Part shown: one piece after another, positions 7,727 through 16,345 of the stretch | Position numbering within the stretch: position 1 is the first letter of the stretch | Layout: each line of letters begins with the position of its first letter | Assembly: GCA_041677345.1 (NCBI GenBank) | Contig: JBAYQE010000016.1 | Span: 1 to 37,166 of the forward strand | Direction of reading: 5' to 3' | Length of the DNA: 37,166 nucleotides | Origin: JALOAT01 sp041677345 | GTDB taxonomy: Bacteria > Pseudomonadota > Gammaproteobacteria > Thiohalomonadales > Thiohalomonadaceae | The notes under the pieces: generated by a model | Seen by the model: only the letters and a program-made list of their open reading frames with translations | What the model was told of the DNA's origin: nothing | The model's database searches: none | Translations under genes and position numbers: made by a program

Positions 7727-8698
7727 ATGATGGCGGCCCTGGTGCAGCGTGTGCGAGAGGCCTGGGCGCGACGCCGCCACCCGTCTCCCCAGGCAGCGCA
7801 GACCCTCACCCGTCGCAAGGTCTATATCCTGCCCACGCGCAGTGGGTGGCTGTTCGCCCTGGTGCTGCTGGCCATGCTGATCGGCGCCATCAATTACGAG
7901 AACAGCCTCGCCTACGCGCTCACCTTCCTGCTCGCCAGCGTGGGCATCGTTTCGATCCTGCACACCTACCGCAATCTCGGCGGCCTGGGTGTGCGAGCCG
8001 GTCACTGCTGCCCGGTGTTCGCCGGGGACACCGCGGTATTTCCCATCGGCGTGACCAACGCCGATGCCCAGGACCGCTTCGCCCTGGAGTTCATCCCCGC
8101 CGGCGGCGAAGCCATCGTGGTGGATGTCCCCCCGCACTGCACCGCCTGGGTGGATGTACGCCTGCCGACGGAACGGCGCGGGCGGCGCCCGTTGGGGCGA
8201 CTGACCATCAGCACCCGCTTCCCCCTGGGCCTGCTGCGCGCCTGGAGTCAGGTTCACCTGCGCCAGCACTGCCTGGTGTATCCGCGCCCGGAACCCGATG
8301 CCCCCCTGCCCGCACCCAGCGGTGGAAGGGGCGACAGCGGCGCGGGCAGCCAGGGTGTGGACGATTTTGCGAGCCTGCGGGCCTACCAGCCGGGCGACTC
8401 CCTGCGCCAGGTGCACTGGAAGGCCCTCGCGCGCGAGCAGGGCCTGCTCAGCAAGCAGTATGCCGGGGGCGGCGGCGGCGAACTCCTGTTCGACTACGCC
8501 GGCCTGACCGGCCTTTCCAGTGAGGCCCGGTTGTCGCGACTGTGCCGCTGGGTGCTGGACGCAGAACAGGCCGGGCTGCGTTACGGCCTTGCCCTGCCGG
8601 GCGGCAGTATTCCGACGGGCGCGGGTGCCGCCCATCAGCAACGTTGTCTGGAAGCACTCACTTTCTTCGGAGGGGTTGATGAAGGCGCCGACGCCTGA
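7727..8698 (+). CDS. DUF58 domain membrane protein
   Basis: The 323-residue protein has two membrane segments near residues 40-85 (WLFALVLLAMLIGAI and TFLLASVGIVSIL). A soluble C-terminal part follows, carrying the DUF58 signature DDFASLRAYQPGDSLRQVHW. DUF58 proteins are usually encoded between a MoxR ATPase and a transglutaminase and are thought to be the MoxR client; the biochemical role is not settled. Two adjacent ATG codons (7727 and 7730) are possible starts. The 3' end overlaps the following gene by 20 bases. Confidence 0.9.
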   Translation: MMAALVQRVREAWARRRHPSPQAAQTLTRRKVYILPTRSGWLFALVLLAMLIGAINYENSLAYALTFLLASVGIVSILHTYRNLGGLGVRAGHCCPVFAGDTAVFPIGVTNADAQDRFALEFIPAGGEAIVVDVPPHCTAWVDVRLPTERRGRRPLGRLTISTRFPLGLLRAWSQVHLRQHCLVYPRPEPDAPLPAPSGGRGDSGAGSQGVDDFASLRAYQPGDSLRQVHWKALAREQGLLSKQYAGGGGGELLFDYAGLTGLSSEARLSRLCRWVLDAEQAGLRYGLALPGGSIPTGAGAAHQQRCLEALTFFGGVDEGADA

Positions 8699-10646
8699 GG
8701 TCACCCGGCTGGCCTGGCTGTGGTTGGTGGGCGGGCTCGCCTTCGTGGTCGCACCCCACCTGCTGCGCCTGCCGCCCTGGCTGGGCCTGCTCTGCGTGAG
8801 TGCCATGGGTTGGCGCGTGCTGCGCGATCTGCGCGGCTGGGCCCTGCCCGGTCCCTGGCTGCGCATGGTGTTAGCCCTGGCGGGCATGGGTGCGGTCCTG
8901 GCCTCCTACGGGACGCTGCTCGGGCCTGATGCCGGCGTGGCGCTGCTGGCGGTGATGCTGAGCCTGAAGCTGGTGGAGATGCGCGGTCTGCGCGATGCCA
9001 CGGTGGTGATCCTGCTGGCCTATTTCCTGGTAGCCACGGGCTTTCTGTTCAGCCAGTCCATCGCCAGCGGCGTGTATCTCTTCCTTGCGGTGGTGGTGCT
9101 CACCGCGGCCCTGGTGGTGCTCAACCACCCCGGCGCCGACGCCAGGCTATCCGGGCAATACCTGCGACGCTCCACCGACCTCCTGGTGCAGGCCGTGCCG
9201 CTCATGGTCATCCTGTTCATCCTGTTCCCGCGCGTTTCGGGCTCGCTGTGGGGCATCGCAATCCAGAACAGCGGCGCCCGTACCGGGCTGTCTGAGTCCA
9301 TGAGCATCGGCGACATGAACCGGCTCTCCGAGTCCAACGATGTTGCGTTCCGGGTGGAGTTCGCCGGCGATCCGCCCGGGCGGGACCAGCTTTACTGGCG
9401 CGGCCCCGTGCTGTGGCACACGGACGGGCGGCGCTGGACCGCGCTCTCCCCCCACGAGGATCGGCAGCTCGCGGCGCCCAGGCTGGAAGTGCTGGGTGCG
9501 CCGGTGGATTACAGCGTGATTCTGCAGCCGCATGAGCGCCACTGGTTGTTCATGCTTGATGTACCCGGCGAAATATCGGAACGCGCGGTGCTCACCCCTG
9601 ACCTTCAGATGCTGGCGACGCGCCCGGTGAGCCAGATGCTGCGCTACCAGGCGCGTTCGTACCCTCATGCCCGTGTCACCAATCTCGATCCCCGACAACG
9701 GGACCTCGCGCTTGCACTGCCCGAGGCCGGCCATCCCCTCGCCCGTGCCCTGGCCGCCGACTGGGCGGCGGAGGAAAGCGGCGAACTCCATAAGGTGCAA
9801 CGCGCACTGCGCCATTTCCGGGAACAGCCGTTCTTCTATTCCCACGAGCCGCCTCTGTTGCGGGGTGATGCGGTGGACGAATTCCTGTTCGACAGCCGAA
9901 CGGGCTTTTGCGAGCACTATGCCGCGGCCTTCGTGGTACTGATGCGCGCGGCCGGTGTGCCGGCGCGGGTGGTCACGGGTTATTACGGGGGCCAACTCAA
10001 TCCCATCGGAGGCCACCTGGTGGTGCGGCAGTCCGATGCCCATGCCTGGGCCGAAGTTTTCGTCGAAGGACAGGGCTGGCTGCGCGTGGACCCGACCACG
10101 GTGATCCCTCCCGAGCGGGTGGCCGCGGGGGCCAATCGCACGCGGGCGGAGGACGGCGCACGGACCCGTCTCGAGGTGTCATGGCTGGGGCGCGCATTGC
10201 GAAGTGCCCGTCAGCTGGTGGACGCCACCAACCACGGCTGGAATCAATGGGTGCTGGGCTACGGGGCTGACAAGCAGCGCGGGCTGTTAGAGCGATTGGG
10301 TCTGGCGTGGGCTGGCTGGCACGGCCTGGTGGCATTACTCGGTGCCGGTGGACTGCTGGTGCTGATGGGCGCGGCGGCCCATCTCGCGTGGCGTCGGCGG
10401 CGGGCCCAGGACCCGGTGGTGCGTGGGTTCGACCGAATCCTGGCGCGACTGGCCCGCCGGGGCGTGGTGAAGGGCCCGAGCGAGGGGGCACAGGCCTTCG
10501 CGATGCGGGTGCAAGTGACCGATCCGGCGTTGGGCGCGCGGTTCGGTGAACTGGCGAGCCGTTACACGGCGCTGCGTTACGGACCACCGCCTTCGCGCAG
10601 TGACGTCAATGCGTTCCGGCGCCAAGTGCGGGCATTCCGGGTCTGA
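8679..10646 (+). CDS. tgpA: TgpA-type membrane transglutaminase-like protein
   Basis: A 655-residue inner-membrane protein. About six membrane helices lie in the first 190 residues, then a periplasmic region, a transglutaminase-like core, one more helix near residues 545-565 (GLVALLGAGGLLVLMGAAAHL) and a DUF4129-like C-terminal domain. The catalytic triad is visible as Cys411 (GFCEHYA), His455 (DAHAW) and Asp471 (VDPT). The relative I know is TgpA of Pseudomonas aeruginosa, an essential periplasmic transglutaminase-fold protein. The start at 8679 has a strong GGAGG five bases upstream and lies inside the end of the DUF58 gene. The open frame extends upstream to 8520 but that part is a shadow of DUF58. 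Confidence 0.93.
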   Translation: MKAPTPEVTRLAWLWLVGGLAFVVAPHLLRLPPWLGLLCVSAMGWRVLRDLRGWALPGPWLRMVLALAGMGAVLASYGTLLGPDAGVALLAVMLSLKLVEMRGLRDATVVILLAYFLVATGFLFSQSIASGVYLFLAVVVLTAALVVLNHPGADARLSGQYLRRSTDLLVQAVPLMVILFILFPRVSGSLWGIAIQNSGARTGLSESMSIGDMNRLSESNDVAFRVEFAGDPPGRDQLYWRGPVLWHTDGRRWTALSPHEDRQLAAPRLEVLGAPVDYSVILQPHERHWLFMLDVPGEISERAVLTPDLQMLATRPVSQMLRYQARSYPHARVTNLDPRQRDLALALPEAGHPLARALAADWAAEESGELHKVQRALRHFREQPFFYSHEPPLLRGDAVDEFLFDSRTGFCEHYAAAFVVLMRAAGVPARVVTGYYGGQLNPIGGHLVVRQSDAHAWAEVFVEGQGWLRVDPTTVIPPERVAAGANRTRAEDGARTRLEVSWLGRALRSARQLVDATNHGWNQWVLGYGADKQRGLLERLGLAWAGWHGLVALLGAGGLLVLMGAAAHLAWRRRRAQDPVVRGFDRILARLARRGVVKGPSEGAQAFAMRVQVTDPALGARFGELASRYTALRYGPPPSRSDVNAFRRQVRAFRV

Positions 10647-10675
10647 GCGCCCACATTTGCATGGGAGAGTTGGCG

Positions 10676-10704
10676 CCGGTCAGGCGCGTGCAGCGCCTGA
10701 CCGG
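10676..10704. repeat. Perfect 12-bp inverted repeat between convergent genes
   Basis: CCGGTCAGGCGC (10676-10687) is followed by a 5-base loop and its exact complement (10693-10704). It lies 30 bases past the TgpA-like stop and about 80 bases from the stop of the converging cytochrome gene. No T run follows on either side, so it is not a classical intrinsic terminator. It may still protect or end both transcripts, or be a REP-like element. A second short GC hairpin (CCGGG/CCCGG) follows at 10702-10714. Confidence 0.5.
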
Positions 10705-10781
10705 GCCACCCGGCGGAGTCAGCCGGGCGTACGGCCGTTGGCCGAAACGGATGAACACCGTCGCGAAGCGCACCGTGCCGG

Positions 10782-12104
10782 TCACGGCATCTCCGGCGTG
10801 TAACCGTCCGTGAGCGTTTTCAGGAAGGCGACAATCGCATCCTCCTGTTCGTCGGTGAGGTGCAGATTACCCATTTCACGGGTATTCACGTTCACCGCGA
10901 TTTCCGGCGCCGGCCAGCAATCCTGAGCCAGGGCATCCGCCTCCGACGTGTTCGGGTCGAGGCAACGGGGCTTTGCGTCGCGGGTGTTATAAAAGTGCAC
11001 GATACCTTTTAATGTCTTGAAGTATCCGTTGTGCCCGTACGCCTTGATGAAACCGGGCCAGGGGCGTTTGTCGACATTACGCAAGGTCGGCACCTTGTGC
11101 TTTCCGTAATTCTCCGCGGCGAACTGTTGATAATCGAGCCGGGTATTCAAGAACGCACCCAAGCCTTTATCGAGCCAACGGTCACCGTCGGGATTGAATT
11201 CGGCGGGCATGGTGTACCACGGATTTTCAGGATTGCGCGGTATACCAAGATTGTCATAAGTGAAATCGGTGAACAGCGACGGCTGACCGCTGCGGTTGCG
11301 GTTACGGGTCATGGTATGGCAGTTGGCGCACTTGGCCTTGCCGCGGAACAGCTGCATTCCCTGTCGCTCCTGATGAGTGAGCTCCGCCGCACCCACGAGA
11401 TAGAAATCGAACTTCGACGAGAATGCATTGACCTCGTCGGAGCCCTCATAGGCGGCAATGGACAAGGCGATCTGATCATAAGCCGTATCAACTTTGGCGC
11501 GTTCATCCGGAAGCAGTGCGACCACACCTTCCGGATCGCTGCAGGCGGCTTCGATGTCCGCAGGCCATGCAATATCGCACGAGCCGGCACCCCACACCTG
11601 TTCAAACCCGACGGGATACGTGCTCGCGGAACACACACGATACACCACGCAGGCACTGTCCGGCAGCGCCTGCTCGACGGGGTTCAGGAAAGGCCCTTGC
11701 GCCTGATCCGCAGCAGGATTTCCCAGCTTTTCGCCGGTGGCGCGACCGTCCCAGAAATTGCCGCCGACAAACAGCGCGGCTTTCTTGTCCATCTCGAAGT
11801 GAAGGATCGGACTTTGTGTCGCATAGGCCGAGCTGGGCGGTTTGCGGTTGCCGAACCGGCCGGCGATGGACGCCTCGTAAACGGAACCGTGCGCGTTGAT
11901 ATCCGAGTCGGGTCCGGTCCAGCCACTTTCCGCCTGATGACAACTGGCACACGACTGATTGCCGTTCACCGAGAGGTGCTGATCGAAGAAGATCGCCTTG
12001 CCGAGTTGTTCGGCATCGGAGAGTGGTTGGGCGGACAGACCACCACTGATGAGGACAAACAGTCCTGTGGTCACGAGGATGGCAGGTCTTGTGTTGCGAG
12101 GCAT
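10782..12104 (-). CDS. Secreted di-heme cytochrome c peroxidase-like protein (CCP/MauG family)
   Basis: The 440-residue precursor has a signal peptide ending around GGLSA (25) and two c-type heme sites, CASCH at 52-56 and CANCH at 259-263. The motif FWDGRA near 117-122 is typical of the bacterial cytochrome c peroxidase/MauG family, which reduces peroxide or oxidises substrates in the periplasm. Six further cysteines outside the heme motifs (152, 158, 176, 188 and two near the C-terminus) could form disulfides and set it apart from the standard enzyme. The ATG at 12104 has AAGGAG six bases upstream; an upstream in-frame extension has no such site. Substrate unknown. It stands alone, behind mnmE on the same strand but separated by 326 bases. 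Confidence 0.9.
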   Translation of the reverse strand: MPRNTRPAILVTTGLFVLISGGLSAQPLSDAEQLGKAIFFDQHLSVNGNQSCASCHQAESGWTGPDSDINAHGSVYEASIAGRFGNRKPPSSAYATQSPILHFEMDKKAALFVGGNFWDGRATGEKLGNPAADQAQGPFLNPVEQALPDSACVVYRVCSASTYPVGFEQVWGAGSCDIAWPADIEAACSDPEGVVALLPDERAKVDTAYDQIALSIAAYEGSDEVNAFSSKFDFYLVGAAELTHQERQGMQLFRGKAKCANCHTMTRNRNRSGQPSLFTDFTYDNLGIPRNPENPWYTMPAEFNPDGDRWLDKGLGAFLNTRLDYQQFAAENYGKHKVPTLRNVDKRPWPGFIKAYGHNGYFKTLKGIVHFYNTRDAKPRCLDPNTSEADALAQDCWPAPEIAVNVNTREMGNLHLTDEQEDAIVAFLKTLTDGYTPEMP

Positions 12105-12430
12105 GAGAGACTCCTTTCTCAAGGTACGGAGAAACGAAAACACCTCGAAGCTGTTTGATGCCCGCGCGGACGAATGGGGTGCGCGTTCTTGTAGGTAGGG
12201 TCGGTCGATCGTTGTTAGCTTTGTTGAAAGCTAGCAAGCAAACGCCGATAAACAAGATAATCTGATGTAGCGGAACACAAGATAAGGAAAAACCCTACTA
12301 GCCCGAGAACGTGAAGTATAACGACGCCATAACGTCGACCATGGGAAGCAGGTGGCCGGATCCGCTCCAAGTGGCCGCGGCGAATGTTTGTGGGCGAACG
12401 AAGCTCCCCGGCAACCGCGAAACCGCGCGG
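12105..12430 (-). promoter_or_regulatory. Control region of the di-heme peroxidase gene
   Basis: This 326-base gap has no credible gene. It is more AT-rich in the middle than its flanks. Two copies of ACAAGATAA (12252-12260 and 12277-12285) lie 25 bases apart, a spacing close to 2.4 helical turns, in the stretch where the promoter should be. An inverted repeat follows nearer the gene: TAGCTTT (12216-12222), a GTTG loop, then AAAGCTA (12227-12233), extendable outward with one G-T pair. No clear -35/-10 pair or mnmE terminator was found. The repeats may be regulator sites; which regulator cannot be told. Confidence 0.4.
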
Positions 12431-13816
12431 CTACTTGCCGATACAGAAGCTGGAGAAAATGCGTCCAAGCAGGTCGTCGCTGGTGACCTCGCCGGTGATT
12501 TCGCCCAGGGTGCGCTGCGCCAGGCGCAATTCCTCGGCCAGCAGTTCACCAGCGTTTGAAATGCGCAAGACCTCAGCGCCGCGTGTGAGGTGTTCGGCTG
12601 CCCGATCCAGGGCATCCAGATGACGGCGGCGAGCCATGAACAGGCCTTCGGTGCTGTTACGCCAACCCACTGCCTGTTTCAGGTGATGACGCAGGAGGTC
12701 CAAACCGGTGCCGGTATGGGCCGATACGCGCACTTCCGAGCCTTCGGGCCCGTCACTCACGCCGGGCGGCCGGCCGCTCAGATCGATCTTGTTGCGCACC
12801 ACGGTGACGGGGATGTGTGGCAGCCGAGCGAGGATCGCCCGCTCTTCGGCGGCGACTTCGGCGCTGTCGTCCACCACCAGCAGAATGCGGTCGGCCCGTT
12901 CCAGTTCACCCCAGGCGCGGCGAATGCCCTCACGCTCCACGCGATCCTCGCTCTCGCGCAGCCCGGCGGTGTCCACCACGTGCAGGGGTACGCCATCGAT
13001 GGCGATATGCTCGCGCAATACATCACGCGTGGTCCCGGGCACATCGGTGACAATAGCGGCTTCGCGGCCTGCCAAGGCATTCAAGAGGCTGGATTTGCCT
13101 GCATTGGGTCGGCCGGCGATGACGACCGTGATGCCTTCGCGCATGACCGTGCCCTGGTGCGCCGCCTCGCGGACCCGGGCGAGCGCCGCAGCCAGCTGAT
13201 CCACCCGCTCGACCACGCCGCCCTCGCTGAGGAAATCGATCTCCTCATCGCTGAAATCAATGGCGGCTTCCACGTAAGTGCGCAGCTCGGTGAGGGTCGT
13301 CACCAGGGCATGAATGCGGGCGGAAAATTCGCCCTGGAGAGAGCGCAGCGCCAGCTCGGCGGCATCCCGCGAACCCGCTTCAATAAGGTCGGCTACGGCC
13401 TCGGCCTGGGCCAGGTCCAGCTTGCCGTTAAGGAACGCGCGCTCTGAGAACTCGCCGGGACGTGCGGCACGTGCCCCGGCGGCGAAACAGGCGGCCAGCA
13501 GCAGGTCGAGCACGACCGGGCCGCCGTGGCCCTGCAGCTCCAGGATGTCTTCGCCGGTGAATGAATGGGGATTGGGGAAAAACAGGGCGATGCCCTGGTC
13601 GAGCAGGCGTCCGTCGGCATCGTGAAAGGGCCCGTAGCTCGCCTGGCGCGGTGTGGGGCAACGCCCCAGCAGGCGTTCGGCGACGGCGCGGGCCGCAGGT
13701 CCGGACACCCGGACGATCCCCACCCCGCCGCGTCCGGGCGGGGTGGCGATGGCCGCAATGGTGTCGGCAGTGTCGGTCAGGCTCAGGCCTTCACCACCCA
13801 ACGCGTGATGTACCAC
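12431..13816 (-). CDS. mnmE: tRNA modification GTPase MnmE (TrmE)
   Basis: MnmE is the GTPase and folate-binding partner of MnmG in wobble-uridine modification. The N-terminal folate domain begins DTIAAIATPPGRGGVGIVRV, the G domain has Walker A GRPNAGKSS at about 235-243 and the switch TRDV, and the protein ends in the required C-terminal CIGK. The start is unclear. No ATG exists in frame; GTG at 13816 and TTG at 13801 lack ribosome sites and overlap yidC by 20-34 bases. A CTG at 13786, overlapping the yidC stop as CTGA with GAAGG upstream, would give a more normal 451 residues. It is the last gene of the rpmH-rnpA-yidD-yidC-mnmE run. Confidence 0.95.
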   Translation of the reverse strand: MVHHALGGEGLSLTDTADTIAAIATPPGRGGVGIVRVSGPAARAVAERLLGRCPTPRQASYGPFHDADGRLLDQGIALFFPNPHSFTGEDILELQGHGGPVVLDLLLAACFAAGARAARPGEFSERAFLNGKLDLAQAEAVADLIEAGSRDAAELALRSLQGEFSARIHALVTTLTELRTYVEAAIDFSDEEIDFLSEGGVVERVDQLAAALARVREAAHQGTVMREGITVVIAGRPNAGKSSLLNALAGREAAIVTDVPGTTRDVLREHIAIDGVPLHVVDTAGLRESEDRVEREGIRRAWGELERADRILLVVDDSAEVAAEERAILARLPHIPVTVVRNKIDLSGRPPGVSDGPEGSEVRVSAHTGTGLDLLRHHLKQAVGWRNSTEGLFMARRRHLDALDRAAEHLTRGAEVLRISNAGELLAEELRLAQRTLGEITGEVTSDDLLGRIFSSFCIGK

Positions 13817-15399
13817 TGTTGCAGGATGGACAAGGTGTTGTTCACCACCCAGTAGAGCACCAGGCCCGCCGGGAAGAAGGCGAAGAAGAAGGTGAACACG
13901 ATGGGCAGCACCAGCATTACCTTGGCCTGGGTCGGGTCCATGGGCGTGGGATTCAGGCGGTGCTGAATCAGCATGGTGGCACCCATGAGAATGGGCAGGA
14001 CGAAATAAGGATCCTTGCTGGACAGGTCATTGATCCAGAGAATCCAGTCGGCCTGGCGCAGCTCGACGCTCTCCAGCAACACCCAATAGAGTGAGATGAA
14101 CACGGGAATTTGCACCAGGATGGGCAAACAGCCGCCCAGCGGGTTGATCTTCTCCTCCCGGTACATCTTCATCATGGCCTCGTTGAGCTTCTGACGGTCG
14201 TCGCCGTAACGCTCCTTGAGGGCCACCAGGCGCGGCTGCACCTTGCGCATATGGGCCATGGACTTGTAGCTGGTCTCGGACAGCTTGTAGAAGGCCAGCT
14301 TGATGAGGATGGTGAGGATAACGATGGACCAGCCCCAGTTGCCCACCAGGCCGTGGATCTTCTCCAGCAGCCAGTACAGCGGCTTGGCAATGATGGTCAG
14401 GATGCCGTAGTCGACGGTGAGTTCCAGGTTGGGCGCCACCTCGGACAGGGTGTCCTGGGTCTTCGGGCCGACGTACAGGCGCGAGCTGAATTCGGCGGTG
14501 GCGCCGGCGGCGATGGATTGGGCGGGCGTAATCAAGCCGAGGATGTAGCGGCTGTCACCGGGGGCACGTGTGTAGAACTGGTGCACTGCGTCCTGAGCCG
14601 GGATCCACGCGCCCAGGAAATAATGCTGGATCATGGCTGCCCAACCGCCGGTGAGGTCGCGGGACAGGTTGGCGTCATCCATGTCGTCGAAGTCGATCTT
14701 CTCGTACTTCGTTTCGGCGCCGGAGATTACGCCGCCCGTGTAGGTGTACATGAAACGGCTGGTATCCGTGGGACGGGAGCGCAACCACTGATAGTAGGCG
14801 TGGGCGGCCCAGTCGCTGCCGCTGTTGTTGGTCACGCGCTGTGTCACGGCGACTTCATAAGAGCCGCGCTGGAAGGTATAGACCTTCTCCACCGTGAGGC
14901 CCTCAGGTGAGGTCCAGCGCAACGGCACCTCCAGGGTGTCCTGGCCGGGCGCCAACCGGTACTCGGAGGCCACGACCTCGTAGGTGGTGTGGTGGGTTGG
15001 TGCCGGTACGCCGCTGGCACCGGCGGCAGTCACCAGGCCGGACTGCGCCACGAACATCTCGCGCTGGTCGTTCAGCAGGGTCACCGGATTTTCCGGCTCC
15101 TCCACGGCGACGGGGAAATCGAGCAGGTCCACACGGCGCAGGTCGCCGCCGTAGGTGTCGATCTCGGCGTTGAAGACGTCAGTGACCACGCGCACGCGCT
15201 GGCCGGACTCGAGTCCGGGGCGCATGGGGGCGCCGGCGGGCACGCTGGCGTCAGGGCTCGGGGCGGGTAGGTCTTCGCCGGGGGCCTGGACGGTGGGTGC
15301 CGGGGTCGGTTGCGGGCCGTAATCGTCCTGCCAGGCCTGCCACAGCAGTAGCAGCGTGAACGAAAGGGCGAAGAAAAGGATGATGCGCTGAAAATCCAT
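13783..15399 (-). CDS. yidC: Membrane protein insertase YidC
   Basis: YidC inserts and folds inner-membrane proteins, alone or with SecYEG. The 538-residue protein has the gram-negative layout: an N-terminal membrane anchor (residues about 5-21), a proline-rich linker, a large periplasmic beta domain, then the five-helix insertase core (VGNWGWSIVILTILIKLAFY onward), ending VLYWVVNNTLSILQQWYI. The ATG at 15399 matches the family N-terminus MDFQR; the open frame upstream belongs to yidD sequence. The stop lies 4 bases inside the region where mnmE begins. Confidence 0.97.
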   Translation of the reverse strand: MDFQRIILFFALSFTLLLLWQAWQDDYGPQPTPAPTVQAPGEDLPAPSPDASVPAGAPMRPGLESGQRVRVVTDVFNAEIDTYGGDLRRVDLLDFPVAVEEPENPVTLLNDQREMFVAQSGLVTAAGASGVPAPTHHTTYEVVASEYRLAPGQDTLEVPLRWTSPEGLTVEKVYTFQRGSYEVAVTQRVTNNSGSDWAAHAYYQWLRSRPTDTSRFMYTYTGGVISGAETKYEKIDFDDMDDANLSRDLTGGWAAMIQHYFLGAWIPAQDAVHQFYTRAPGDSRYILGLITPAQSIAAGATAEFSSRLYVGPKTQDTLSEVAPNLELTVDYGILTIIAKPLYWLLEKIHGLVGNWGWSIVILTILIKLAFYKLSETSYKSMAHMRKVQPRLVALKERYGDDRQKLNEAMMKMYREEKINPLGGCLPILVQIPVFISLYWVLLESVELRQADWILWINDLSSKDPYFVLPILMGATMLIQHRLNPTPMDPTQAKVMLVLPIVFTFFFAFFPAGLVLYWVVNNTLSILQQWYITRWVVKA

Positions 15400-15403
15400 C
15401 GGA

Positions 15404-15625
15404 TCAGTCTTTCTGCTCGGGAACCGGGTCATGACCGCCCGGGTGCCAGGGGTGGCAGCGGGAGAGCCGACGCAGGCCCATCCAGCCGCCGCGAAGGATA
15501 CCATAGCGGGCCACGGCTTCCTGTGTGTATGCGGAGCACGAGGGAGTAAAACGGCAGTTCGAGCCCAGATACGGGCTCAACAGGTAGCGATAGGCGCCAA
15601 TCAGAGCGATGACGAGGCGGCGCAT
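15404..15625 (-). CDS. yidD: Membrane protein insertion efficiency factor YidD
   Basis: A 73-residue protein with the family core YLLSPYLGSNCRFTPSCSAYTQEAV and the C-terminal RRLSRCHPWHPGGHDPVP. YidD is a small membrane-associated protein that helps insertion of YidC substrates. The ATG at 15625 lies 25 bases inside the end of rnpA, the normal overlap for this pair, and 4 bases separate its stop from yidC. Confidence 0.95.
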   Translation of the reverse strand: MRRLVIALIGAYRYLLSPYLGSNCRFTPSCSAYTQEAVARYGILRGGWMGLRRLSRCHPWHPGGHDPVPEQKD

Positions 15626-15981
15626 TTTCGGAGGTGTTGCCCCCACAAGGCGATCAGTGCGGCACGGAAACGGGCGTTGTCCCAACCGTTCATGTTGCTG
15701 CGGATCAACAAGACCACGTCGCGTCCCGCGGCAGCGGCAGCGTGAGTACGAAACATCTCGCGGGTGAGACGCTTGATTCTGTTCCTGTCGATAGCGCGAC
15801 GGACGTGCCGCTTGGATACCGCCAGCCCCAGCCGCGCGTGGGCCAAGCCATTAGGTATGGAGATCAGGACCAGGGGGCCGGCGGCGCTCCGGCAGCCGGT
15901 GGCGAAGACGCGTCGAAAATCGGCGGTCTGGGTGATCCGGTGAGTACGCGCAAAGCACGCGTTCGCCGGATCGGACACCAT
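15601..15981 (-). CDS. rnpA: Ribonuclease P protein component RnpA
   Basis: RnpA is the basic protein subunit that assists the RNase P RNA in maturing tRNA 5' ends. The 126-residue protein has the characteristic RNR-type motif, here AIDRNRIKRLTREMFR at about residues 63-78, and is strongly basic. It follows rpmH by 17 bases and overlaps yidD. The ATG at 15981 is the only reasonable start. Confidence 0.96.
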   Translation of the reverse strand: MVSDPANACFARTHRITQTADFRRVFATGCRSAAGPLVLISIPNGLAHARLGLAVSKRHVRRAIDRNRIKRLTREMFRTHAAAAAGRDVVLLIRSNMNGWDNARFRAALIALWGQHLRKCAASSSL

Positions 15982-15998
15982 GCCGGAGCTGGCCGGTG

Positions 15999-16133
15999 TT
16001 ACACCGCCAACCGTGCGCGACCCTTGGCACGACGGGACTTCAGTACCATACGGCCGCCCTTGGTGGCCATGCGGGCACGGAAACCGTGGGTACGGGCACG
16101 CTTGATCTTGCTGGGTTGGAAAGTGCGCTTCAT
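15999..16133 (-). CDS. rpmH: 50S ribosomal protein L34
   Basis: The 44-residue product MKRTFQPSKIKRARTHGFRA... with RMATKGGRMVLKSRRAKGR is an unmistakable L34. It is the first gene of the leftward rpmH-rnpA-yidD-yidC-mnmE run. A good sigma-70 promoter lies 59 bases upstream of the start. Confidence 0.98.
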   Translation of the reverse strand: MKRTFQPSKIKRARTHGFRARMATKGGRMVLKSRRAKGRARLAV

Positions 16134-16191
16134 GTCTGACACCCGAAGTAAATAAGTGGGCCGCAGGCCAGCGGCCCGCGAAAGGTCGGCA

Positions 16192-16220
16192 AAGATAACC
16201 GCGGACCCGGCGGCTGTCAA
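16192..16220 (-). promoter_or_regulatory. rpmH sigma-70 promoter
   Basis: Reading leftward, a perfect TTGACA (16215-16220) is followed after exactly 17 bases by TATCTT (16192-16197). The predicted start of transcription is near 16185, giving a leader of about 50 bases before rpmH. Confidence 0.8.
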
Positions 16221-16277
16221 CGCAAAATCAGCGCTTTCAGGGGCTTAACGCCATAGCGATGCAACGTGTGCGCAAAC

Positions 16278-16286
16278 TGTGGATAA
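16278..16286 (-). other. DnaA box upstream of dnaA
   Basis: TGTGGATAA is the exact complement of the strong DnaA box TTATCCACA. It lies in the 212-base gap between rpmH and dnaA, about 60 bases before the dnaA start. It could contribute to the origin or to autoregulation of dnaA. I see no other perfect box in this gap. Confidence 0.75.
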
Positions 16287-16345
16287 CTTTTGAGCCGCGG
16301 GATAGACTGCGCGGCTTGTAGAAGCTGCGAAACAGGTGATCGTCG

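Noticed and set aside
6712..7818. Long leftward open frame extending the 6439-6711 gene across the MoxR gene
   Set aside because: It is antisense to a clear AAA+ ATPase, a usual artefact in GC-rich DNA; only the part after the ATG at 6711 is kept.
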